Source of the DNA: Pseudoduganella rivuli
Lineage (GTDB): Bacteria; Pseudomonadota; Gammaproteobacteria; Burkholderiales; Burkholderiaceae_D
Length of the DNA stretch: 64,000 bases
Direction of reading: 5' to 3'
Assembly: GCF_009674485.1 (NCBI RefSeq)
Contig: NZ_WKJJ01000027.1
Coordinates: 31,918 to 95,917 of the forward strand
A program made the translations under genes and the position numbers. Positions 24,051-31,510 of this stretch are shown piece after piece. Within the stretch, counting starts at the first letter, position 1; the number at the start of each line of letters is the position of its first letter. The notes under the pieces are model-generated. The model made no database searches, had not been told where the DNA came from, and worked only from the letters and a program-made list of their open reading frames with translations.

Positions 24051-26165
24051 ATGGCGCAACTGAACATCACGGGCGGCGCGGGCGACGATATCCTGAACGG
24101 CACCGACGGCGACGACAGCCTCGATGGCGCGGGCGGCAGCGACCTGCTTTGCGGTTTCGGTGGTGATGACCGCCTGGCGGGCGGCGAAGGCGACGACCGG
24201 CTCGAAGGCGGCAGCGGCAACGACGTCCTCGATGGCGGCGCCGGCAATGACGTCCTGGTGGCAGGCGCCGGCCGCGACACATTGCGCGGCGGCCCGGGCA
24301 ACGACTTCCTCGGCCTGGTCCCGGAAAGCCGTGGTTCCACGGCCGAAGGCGGCGACGGCGACGATGAAATCAGCAGCGGTGGCAACGGCAATACGCTCGA
24401 TGGCGGCAATGGCGATGACGTGCTGCGCGCCGACGTGTATTCGGGCCCGGAGCCAGGCATCGTGCGCCTTGCCGGTGGTAATGGCAACGATACGCTGTAC
24501 GTCATGACTGGCGGCGCCCGGGCTGCGCCTGCCGAGATGAGCGGCGGCGCCGGCCGCGACAGGTTCATCATTGGCGGCGCCACACCCCCGACGCCGCACG
24601 TGATTACCGACTTCGAACCGGGCATCGACACCATCGAGTTCACTTTGGCCAGCGAGCTCAGCCCGGATACCAATCCGTTTGGCCCCAACGGCTACCTGCG
24701 TGCAAGCCAGCACGGCGCCGATGCCGTGATCTGGCAAGACGATGACGGCGCGGCCGGCCGGTCCGCCTCGGAGCGCGCATTCGTGGTGCTGAAAAATACT
24801 TTGCTGGCCAGTCTCGGCGCGGCGGATTTCTTCGGCATGGCGCCGGATGGCAGCACGGCGGGCCTGCAATGGCAAGGCACGGACGACGACGGCAGCGTCA
24901 ACGGCTCGCCCGACAGCGATCGCCTGGCCGGCGGCGCAGGCAACGACAGCCTGTATGGCCATGGCAGCAATGACGTGATCGGCGGCGGCGACGGCAACGA
25001 CAGGCTGTGGGGCGGCGGCGGCAATGATCAACTTACCGGCGGCAATGGCGATGATCAATTGACCGACGACTATGGCAACGACAACTTGTCCGGCGGCGAT
25101 GGCAACGATGTGCTGACTGATTATGGCGGGACCAACCAGCTCGATGGCGGCAACGGCAACGACAGCCTGACCATGTATGGCAGCGGCAGCACGATGTCGG
25201 GCGGTGCTGGCAACGATGTGATGTCCGGCCATGGCGACGGCAATGTCCTGTCCGGCGGCGATGGCGCCGACCGGCTCACCTTCAACGGCAGCAGGAATGT
25301 CCTGTCCGGCGGCGACGGCGACGACGTGCTGCACCAGGATAACGGCGACAACCGCCTCGACGGCGGCAATGGCGACGACAAGATCACCATCATGGGCGGC
25401 AATAATTTTATCCAGGGAGGCGCCGGCAATGACGTGATCACCATGCTGGCCGACCGCGCCTTTGCCGATGGCGGCGACGGCAACGACATCATCGCCGCCC
25501 GTGGCGGCGCCAGCAGCGGATCGTTCGGCCTGTACGGCGGCAACGGCAACGACTGGCTGTCAGGCAGCGCGGGCAACGATATCGTCGATGGCGGCAGCGG
25601 CATCGACACGGTGGCGTTCCTGACGGCGTACAGCAATGTGCTGATCACCGCCACCGGTGGCGGCTATCGGGTGCAAGACCTGGCAGGTTTCAGTGGCACG
25701 GATACCGTGCGCGGCGCGGAGCGCCTGGCCTTCATCGACAGCGACTTACGCATCCAGTACGTGGCGCTCGATGTCGATGGCGCCGCCGGCAAGGTGTATC
25801 GCCTGCTGCACGCGGCCTTCGACCGCCGTCCGGACGACGCCGGCTTGGATTTCTGGCTGGGCGTGGCGGACCGGGGGACGGACTTGACGGAAATCGCCCG
25901 CCACCTGACCCGCTCCGGCGAATTCGAGACGCTGTATGGCGCGGCGCCCGCCAATGGAGAATTCATTACGCAACTGTACCGCAAGGCGCTGCACCGGGAA
26001 CCGGATGCGGGCGGCTACGCGTACTGGCTCGATGCATTGGACAACCAGCGCGTTACCAGAGCCGACATGCTGGCGGCGGTGGCGGAGAGCCAGGAGCACG
26101 TGGAGGCAGTGGCGGAAATGATTGGAGGCGGGATCGTGTTTTATGGGACTGGTTTGATCCTGTAA
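24051..26165 (+). CDS. RTX calcium-binding protein with DUF4214 domain, no Ig-like domain (3)
   Basis: This 704-residue protein begins directly in calcium-binding repeats (NITGGAGDDILNGTDGDDS), has an insert with VITDFEPGID near residue 185, a second repeat block (about 285-530) with unusual short irregular units (GSTMSGGAGNDVMSGHGDGN), and a C-terminal DUF4214 (about 565-690; VYRLLHAAFDRRPDDAGLDFWLG, LYRKALHREPDAGG). Unlike its two paralogues it lacks the Ig-like N-terminus. It is 12 bases after RTX gene 2 and probably co-transcribed with it. The tail after DUF4214 (EHVEAVAEMIGGGIV) resembles the ends of the other two and may be part of the export signal. Confidence 0.85.
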   Translation: MAQLNITGGAGDDILNGTDGDDSLDGAGGSDLLCGFGGDDRLAGGEGDDRLEGGSGNDVLDGGAGNDVLVAGAGRDTLRGGPGNDFLGLVPESRGSTAEGGDGDDEISSGGNGNTLDGGNGDDVLRADVYSGPEPGIVRLAGGNGNDTLYVMTGGARAAPAEMSGGAGRDRFIIGGATPPTPHVITDFEPGIDTIEFTLASELSPDTNPFGPNGYLRASQHGADAVIWQDDDGAAGRSASERAFVVLKNTLLASLGAADFFGMAPDGSTAGLQWQGTDDDGSVNGSPDSDRLAGGAGNDSLYGHGSNDVIGGGDGNDRLWGGGGNDQLTGGNGDDQLTDDYGNDNLSGGDGNDVLTDYGGTNQLDGGNGNDSLTMYGSGSTMSGGAGNDVMSGHGDGNVLSGGDGADRLTFNGSRNVLSGGDGDDVLHQDNGDNRLDGGNGDDKITIMGGNNFIQGGAGNDVITMLADRAFADGGDGNDIIAARGGASSGSFGLYGGNGNDWLSGSAGNDIVDGGSGIDTVAFLTAYSNVLITATGGGYRVQDLAGFSGTDTVRGAERLAFIDSDLRIQYVALDVDGAAGKVYRLLHAAFDRRPDDAGLDFWLGVADRGTDLTEIARHLTRSGEFETLYGAAPANGEFITQLYRKALHREPDAGGYAYWLDALDNQRVTRADMLAAVAESQEHVEAVAEMIGGGIVFYGTGLIL

Positions 26166-26315
26166 TTTCCACCTGATACTGTACTGAGCAACTGGTTGTT
26201 ACAAATGGAGAGATTTCCCCTGGTACTAAAGTGATATTGTATTTTGGCAATTTTGCTTTACAGAGAAATAGGGATAGGCACCTATTATCGAAGACTAAAA
26301 CCAAGGGAAAACAAT

Positions 26316-26609
26316 ATGGTAGTGAATTTGAAAAACGAAGCAGGCTTACTCCGTCAAGTCAAAGTTGGTTTTTCGTGGACGGCATTCTTTTTCGGCGGTA
26401 TCCCATTCTTCTTCCGCGGCATGCCCGGATATGGCGCGCTGTGGATTCTGCTGGCCATGGTCACCTGCGGAATCAGCAACCTGGTTCTGTGCTTTATCAT
26501 CAATAAGCAAACTGCACATTATTATCTCGAACGTGGCTACAAGCCAGAAGGCGCTGGCTGGGATGTCGCCGGCCCTAAATGGGGAGTTTCCGTTCCTGCC
26601 TATGCATAA
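26316..26609 (+). CDS. Small membrane protein, HrgC/DUF2628-like
   Basis: This 97-residue protein has a conserved-looking start (MVVNLKNEAGLLRQVKVGFSWTAFFFG) and two hydrophobic segments (about 18-35 and 42-65), ending in a cytoplasmic tail with HYYLERGYKPEG. The pattern recalls small HrgC/DUF2628-type inner-membrane proteins from my memory of the family; the function is unknown. AAGGGA upstream supports the ATG at 26316. The following DUF4339 gene starts 19 bases after its stop, so the two probably form an operon. Confidence 0.65.
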   Translation: MVVNLKNEAGLLRQVKVGFSWTAFFFGGIPFFFRGMPGYGALWILLAMVTCGISNLVLCFIINKQTAHYYLERGYKPEGAGWDVAGPKWGVSVPAYA

Positions 26610-26628
26610 TTCGGGCAAGGACATGACC

Positions 26629-27168
26629 ATGGAACAAGGCGAAGACGTCCACGGCAGCGGCGGCGAATGGCATTACGAATTGAACGGCGCCAGACTGGGC
26701 CCGATCAGCGATGCAGCCGTGCGGGCACTTATTTCTGAGCAAAAACTGACCCGCAACTCATTTGTTTGGAAAAAAGGACTGGCCGACTGGACCACAGTCG
26801 GCAACACAATTTTCTCCAATGAGTTTATTGAAAGCCCGCCTCCGCTATCTGGCGCTGCGATTGATAACAGCTTGGTCTGGTGGCTGGCGGTGGCGCCGCT
26901 TGCCGGCATGTTCCTGGCCGGTTTTTTATCGGGGTTAACGCAGAAGGATATCGGCAACTTCTGGTGGGTCACACTGGCGCTGAATATTGTGCTGTCCACC
27001 CTCGATGAAAAGAAACTGCAAAAGGCTGGACATGATACCTCGCGTATGGGCTCGGCCTGGCTAGTCCCGGTCTACCTGTACAAACGTGCCGAGGTACTCA
27101 AGCAGAAGAATACTTATTTCATTGTGTGGGTTGTGCTGTTCTGCTTGTCGCTACTGGCTGACGCCTGA
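26629..27168 (+). CDS. DUF4339 (GYF_2) membrane protein
   Basis: The 179-residue protein begins with a GYF_2/DUF4339 domain (about 10-60: EWHYELNGARLGPISDAAVRALI, then FVWKKGLADWTTV), followed by a Pro-rich linker and about four hydrophobic segments (80-100, 110-125, 140-152, 160-177). Such proteins are membrane-bound and common in bacterial islands; the GYF-like domain may bind proline-rich peptides, but no role is proven. I chose the ATG at 26629 because AAGG lies eight bases upstream; 26602 and 26623 are alternatives. Confidence 0.75.
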   Translation: MEQGEDVHGSGGEWHYELNGARLGPISDAAVRALISEQKLTRNSFVWKKGLADWTTVGNTIFSNEFIESPPPLSGAAIDNSLVWWLAVAPLAGMFLAGFLSGLTQKDIGNFWWVTLALNIVLSTLDEKKLQKAGHDTSRMGSAWLVPVYLYKRAEVLKQKNTYFIVWVVLFCLSLLADA

Positions 27169-27268
27169 TATATAACGAGGCCAAGCCTTGGGGAGGGATC
27201 GTGAGAAACCTCCCTTGCCGCACCACCAGCGCATGCCACGTCCCGGCAAAATGATTAACAGCAATGCA

Positions 27269-27296
27269 AAAAGCCCAGTGCATGCACTGGGCTTTT
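27269..27296. terminator. Terminator on the 3' side of tRNA-Asn fragment 3
   Basis: A nearly perfect palindrome (AAAAGCCCAGTGC with its complement) has T-runs on both sides. It can end the DUF4339 gene (+) and once served the tRNA (-). Confidence 0.8.
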
Positions 27297-27304
27297 CTTT
27301 ATTC

Positions 27305-27352
27305 TGGCTCCCCGACCTGGACTCGAACCAGGGACCTGCGAATTAACAGTCC
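27305..27352 (-). pseudogene. tRNA-Asn 3' half, fragment 3 (att remnant)
   Basis: These 48 bases match tRNA-Asn with one change, covering the CCA end through the anticodon loop plus three bases of the anticodon stem. Similarity is then lost. It is the same type of remnant as at 6213 and 7324. Confidence 0.85.
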
Positions 27353-27480
27353 TTTGTGCCATTGAAGTGCTAACGCTGTAAATATAAGGCTTCTTGCATG
27401 GCATGTGGGTAATATTTCCCACTATTCACTGCAAACTTTGCAGCATCTGAGCAGCATCCCCCGAGTTCCTGAAGCCGGCC

Positions 27481-30204
27481 TCAACTGAATGGCATTACGG
27501 CAAGAAGACCCATTTCCCAGTCGGTGGCGAGGGTCGCCACGCTACTGGATACCTGTGGACCGCCGTTGGCCATGGTCCACAGGTAACTTGATCCGCTTGT
27601 GGTGTTGTACCACAGGATGTCGTCAGTGCCGTCGCCATTGAAGTCGTCAACCTGCGCCACATGCCACGCCGTGTCCAAAAGCTCAAGCGAGGAACTTGCC
27701 GTAACAGCCGCGCCATTCATGCGCCAGACGGCGTTCGCACCGGTGGCAGTATTGCGCCACAAAATATCAGCCTTGCCATCACCATTCAAGTCGCCGACAC
27801 CACCCACCGACCAGGCAGTGGCCATGCTGGCGACCCCGGTGCTTGACGAGACGCTTGCGCCATTCATCTGCCAGAGATAGTTGATGCCGCTTGCCGTATT
27901 GCGCCACAGAATGTCGTCTTTGCCATCTCCATTTAAATCACCGACACCGCCAACCACCCAGTCCGTCGAAAGGAGCTCCAGCGGCTGGCTGGTCGCGACC
28001 GACGCGCCATTCATCAGCCACAGGTAATTTCCGCCGCCGGTGTGGCGCCACAGAATATCTTCCCTGCCGTCGCCATCGAAGTCGCCTGTCCCTGCCACCG
28101 ACCAGCCAGCGCCATTGCCGGCGACAGGCTGCGACGCCGTGACGCTGCTGCCATTCATCGTCCACAGGTAATTTTCATAGGTGTCCGTGTTGTGCCACAA
28201 AACGTCCGCCTTGTCGTCACCGTTGAAGTCACCCAGCGCGGCAATGCGCCACGGCGCCCCCAGCCCAGGCACCTGCGACGGGCTAATCACCTGGTATCCA
28301 TCCATAGTCCACAGGTAGTTCGCGCCAGTGGTGGGATTATGTAAAAAGACATCCGACTTCCCGTCGCCGCCAAAGTCGAATCGAGGGGTACGGGGGGCCG
28401 TCGTGGAAGCCTGCGACGTCCCCATGCTCCAATCAGTTGCGAGGGATGTAACGGAATGCCCGGTGGAGACGCTGCTGTTGACCATGGTCCACTGGTAGTT
28501 TGCTCCCGTCGTGTTATTACTCCACAGAATGTCGTCTATACCGTCGCCATTGAAGTCATCGACCTGGGCCACGTGCCATGCCGTATCCAGCAGCTCAAGC
28601 GAGAAAAATCCTGCAGACGCCGAGCCATTCATACGCCAGATCGCGTTCGCACCAGTAGCGGTGTTGCGCCACAGAATGTCCTCTTTGCCATCACCATTAA
28701 AGTCGCCGATACCGCCGACCGACCAGGCGACGGCAATGCTGGCGACCCCTGCACTTGACGTGACGCTGGCGCCATTCATCTGCCACATATAGTTAGCGCC
28801 GCTTAACGTGTTGCGCCATAAAATATCGTCTTTGCCATCCCCGTTAAAGTCGCCGATGCCGCCAACCATCCAGTCCGTCGAAAGCAACTCCAGCGGCTGG
28901 CTGGTCGTAACCGACACGCCATTCATCAGCCACAGGTAATTTCCGCCGTCGCTATGGCGCCACAAAACATCGTTCTTACCATCGCCATTGAAATCCCCCG
29001 CCCCCGCCACCGACCAGCCCGCGCCGTTGCCGGCAACAGGTTGCGACGCCGTGATGCTGCTGCCATTCATCGTCCACAGGTAATTCGCATAGGTGTCCGT
29101 GTTGTGCCACAACACGTCTGCCTTGCCATCACCAGTGAAATCGGCCAGCGCGGCGATGCGCCACGGCGCCGCCAGTCCGGGCACCGGTGACGAATTCGTC
29201 ACCTGGTATCCATTCATCGTCCACAGGTAGTTCGCGCCCGTGGTTGGGTTGTGCAAAAAGACATCCGACTTCCCGTCGCAGCCAAAATCGCGCCGAGGCG
29301 CACGGGATGCCGCCGTCGGCTCGGACGTCCCCATGTTCCAGTCGGTGGCGAGGGTCGCCACGAAACTGGAGATCTGAGGACCGCCGTTAGCCATGGTCCA
29401 CAGGTAGTTGGATCCGGTCAGGGTATTACGCCACAGGATGTCGTCGGTGCCGTCGCCGTTGAAGTCATCGGCCTGGGCCACTATCCACGCGGTGCCCAGC
29501 GACTCAAGCGAGGAAGTTGCCAGCACAGCCGAGCCGTTCATGCGCCAGACAACACTTGTACCGGTCTCAGGCTGGCGCCACAGAATGTCATCCTTGCCAT
29601 CGCCATTAAAGTCGCCGACACCGCCCACCGACCAGGATGGAGTCAAGGAGGGGACGCTGCCGCTTGCCGAGACGCTGGCGCCATTCATCTGCCAGAGATA
29701 ATTTGCGCCGTTTGCCGTGTTGCGCCACAGAATGTCGTCTTTGCCATCCCCGTTTAAGTCGCCGATGCCGCCAACCGCCCAGCCCGTCGCAAGCAACTCC
29801 AGCGGCTGACTGGTTGCAACCGACGCGCCATTCATCAGCCACAGGTAATTTCCGCCGCCGCTATGGCGCCACAAAATATCGTTCTTACCATCGCCATTGA
29901 AATCCCCCGCCCCCGCGACCGACCAGCCCGCGCCGTTGCCGGCAACAGGTTGCGACGCCGTGATGCTGCTGCCATTCATCGTCCACAGGTAATTCGCATA
30001 GGTGTCCGTGTTGTGCCACAACACGTCCGCCTTGCCGTCGCCGGTAAAATCAGCCAGCGCGGCGATGCGCCACGGCGCGCCCAGCCCAGACACCTGCGAC
30101 GAATTCATCACCTGATATGCATCCATCGTCCACAGGTAATTCGCGCCCGTCGTTGGGTTGTGCAAAAAGATATCCGACTTCCCGTCGCCGCCAAAATCAC
30201 GACG
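27481..30204 (-). repeat. Three tandem ~908-bp repeats inside the FG-GAP gene
   Basis: The segment encoding DFGGDGKSD recurs at about 30190, 29280 and 28373, giving periods of about 910 and 907 bp. Long near-identical runs are visible between copies, so unequal crossing-over could change copy number. Confidence 0.8.
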
Positions 30205-30351
30205 CTCAGAAGTTCCACCCAAGACGTAGCGAGCGGAGTGGTATGTCGCCTCCACCAGCGTCACCGTATCATCGAGCGGTCGTGTGCCTCCAGACTTCCG
30301 CAGGTCAATATCAGTCCCTTCCGTGGTGCCGAACGCCAGTATCCCGGGCAT
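27481..30351 (-). CDS. FG-GAP/VCBS-like repeat protein with three ~303-residue tandem repeats
   Basis: This 956-residue protein has a short unique N-terminus (1-50) and then about 21 units of the form GDFNGDGKDDILWRN...ANYLWQMNGA. DxNxDGxxD is the calcium-binding loop of FG-GAP/VCBS beta-propeller blades. Seven units make one super-repeat, and three super-repeats follow each other at ~908 bp, each opening with DFGGDGKSD-VFLHNPTTGANYLW. Seven blades each would give three seven-bladed propellers. There is no signal peptide or membrane segment, so the export route is unclear. I chose the ATG at 30351 because GAGGAG lies seven bases upstream. A surface-binding or adhesion role is plausible but not shown. 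Confidence 0.82.
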   Translation of the reverse strand: MPGILAFGTTEGTDIDLRKSGGTRPLDDTVTLVEATYHSARYVLGGTSERRDFGGDGKSDIFLHNPTTGANYLWTMDAYQVMNSSQVSGLGAPWRIAALADFTGDGKADVLWHNTDTYANYLWTMNGSSITASQPVAGNGAGWSVAGAGDFNGDGKNDILWRHSGGGNYLWLMNGASVATSQPLELLATGWAVGGIGDLNGDGKDDILWRNTANGANYLWQMNGASVSASGSVPSLTPSWSVGGVGDFNGDGKDDILWRQPETGTSVVWRMNGSAVLATSSLESLGTAWIVAQADDFNGDGTDDILWRNTLTGSNYLWTMANGGPQISSFVATLATDWNMGTSEPTAASRAPRRDFGCDGKSDVFLHNPTTGANYLWTMNGYQVTNSSPVPGLAAPWRIAALADFTGDGKADVLWHNTDTYANYLWTMNGSSITASQPVAGNGAGWSVAGAGDFNGDGKNDVLWRHSDGGNYLWLMNGVSVTTSQPLELLSTDWMVGGIGDFNGDGKDDILWRNTLSGANYMWQMNGASVTSSAGVASIAVAWSVGGIGDFNGDGKEDILWRNTATGANAIWRMNGSASAGFFSLELLDTAWHVAQVDDFNGDGIDDILWSNNTTGANYQWTMVNSSVSTGHSVTSLATDWSMGTSQASTTAPRTPRFDFGGDGKSDVFLHNPTTGANYLWTMDGYQVISPSQVPGLGAPWRIAALGDFNGDDKADVLWHNTDTYENYLWTMNGSSVTASQPVAGNGAGWSVAGTGDFDGDGREDILWRHTGGGNYLWLMNGASVATSQPLELLSTDWVVGGVGDLNGDGKDDILWRNTASGINYLWQMNGASVSSSTGVASMATAWSVGGVGDLNGDGKADILWRNTATGANAVWRMNGAAVTASSSLELLDTAWHVAQVDDFNGDGTDDILWYNTTSGSSYLWTMANGGPQVSSSVATLATDWEMGLLAVMPFS

Positions 30352-30690
30352 GGAAACTCTCCTCAAAAAGTTATCTTTATCTTTTCCAGTACGTTCGTGC
30401 AAAGGCGTAATGTCGCCGAACTGAGGAGGTCACCGCATCACCAGGCGCCCCGTATGCGGGCAGCCAGAAACTCATCATATAACATACCAATAACGCGGAG
30501 TGTGTCAATGACCTGGACAGTCCTTCACGGCGCCGATGACCGCAAAGCCCTGCAACCAAGCCCTATCCCACACCAACAATCATATTGGCCCCAAGTGCAG
30601 CGCGGCCCCACGCAATGCCCCCGCAATGGCAGCCCGGCAATGACCTGCCTGCCGTTACTCAACAAGCAAGATGGTCAGACAAAAATTTAA
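30352..30690. other. Region without recognisable gene
   Basis: It should contain the promoter of the FG-GAP gene near its left end. I see no gene or clear signal in the rest. Confidence 0.3.
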
Positions 30691-31128
30691 TTAGCAGCAG
30701 AAGCATCGCAGCGCTTCCTTGCCTGCCAAGACTTAGGCTACCGGGCATCCGATCTCCTTCAAACAAACGCAATAGTTTGAGTAGAAGGACCGTCAGACCG
30801 AATTTAGATGAAACATTGGGTTAATGCAGTCGCCCCTGAACCCCAAGAAGGAATCCATTACTCCATAATGTTTTATGGTGGACGCCTACTAAGTCATCTA
30901 AGTGCCAACGACAATGATATTTGTGAATTTATATCATTAAGATCATTAAATAGAAATATGGCCATTATTATAGATAGCGACCGAAAAAGCGCACATAGTG
31001 GGGTTAATGATACTAAGAAGAGGGTGATAGAGGAATTTAGAAGAAACTCAGAGCCTGCATGGTTAACTGCTGGAAGAGAGAGAGAAAACTACATTCCTCC
31101 TGCTTTATTAGAAACATCGCATCGATGA
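30691..31128 (+). pseudogene. OLD/TOPRIM-family ATPase C-terminal pseudogene with two stop codons
   Basis: Reading one frame through its stops gives a TOPRIM domain as found in OLD-type AAA nucleases: GYRASDLLQTNAIV-stop-VEGPSDRI-stop-MKHW, then EGIHYSIMFYGGRLLSHL, LNRNMAIIIDSDRK (the DxD motif), and AWLTAGREREN. The family normally reads WVEGPSDRIY here, so TGA at 30778-30780 likely replaced a Trp codon and TAG at 30805-30807 a Tyr codon. The N-terminal ATPase half (about 350-400 residues) is gone. The stretch is AT-rich against its neighbours. It is a dead remnant of a probable defence or DNA-repair gene beside the intact tRNA-Asn copies. Confidence 0.75.
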
Positions 31129-31254
31129 GGTTGTAAAATTGATTAAAAGGGCTAACGCATAACGACCCCAAGTGCTACGCAGACGCCCTCCATCGCCTTG
31201 GGATACCCTGCCCCAAACGCCTCCGTTCGGCCCAATAAACTGGCCCTGGAAAGC

Positions 31255-31285
31255 AAAAAACCCAACCGGGTAAGGGCTGGGTTTT
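31255..31285 (-). terminator. Terminator of tRNA-Asn copy B
   Basis: AACCCAACC pairs with GGGCTGGGTT (one mismatch), with six A on its lower-coordinate side acting as a T-run for minus-strand transcripts. Confidence 0.65.
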
Positions 31286-31302
31286 AGGCTTGCTGCATGT
31301 TC

Positions 31303-31378
31303 TGGCTCCCCGACCTGGACTCGAACCAGGGACCTGCGGATTAACAGTCCGTCGCTCTACCGACTGAGCTATCAGGGA
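31303..31378 (-). tRNA. tRNA-Asn(GTT), copy B
   Basis: An intact 76-base gene identical to copies A and C, with encoded CCA and anticodon GTT. It follows copy C by 24 bases and is probably processed from the same transcript. Confidence 0.96.
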
Positions 31379-31402
31379 TTAGAGGTTACTTCTCAAGACA
31401 TT

Positions 31403-31478
31403 TGGCTCCCCGACCTGGACTCGAACCAGGGACCTGCGGATTAACAGTCCGTCGCTCTACCGACTGAGCTATCAGGGA
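31403..31478 (-). tRNA. tRNA-Asn(GTT), copy C
   Basis: An intact 76-base gene identical to copies A and B. It is the first of the tandem pair and lies 32 bases downstream of the aminotransferase gene; no terminator is seen between them, so read-through is possible. Confidence 0.96.
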
Positions 31479-31510
31479 ATTGTCTTCAGAAATATCCGAA
31501 GACAGAGATT

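Larger units (their letters stand above)
31172..31378 (-). repeat. tRNA-Asn 3'-flank repeat, copy 3
   Basis: This is the version attached to an intact tRNA-Asn. It resembles the copies at 7192 and 10077 over the hairpin, the CGGCCCAATAAAC block and the tRNA itself. Confidence 0.75.

Noticed and set aside
27595..30690. Plus-strand frames opposite the FG-GAP gene
   Set aside because: They are antisense shadows of a repetitive gene, with Pro/His-rich composition and no known domain.
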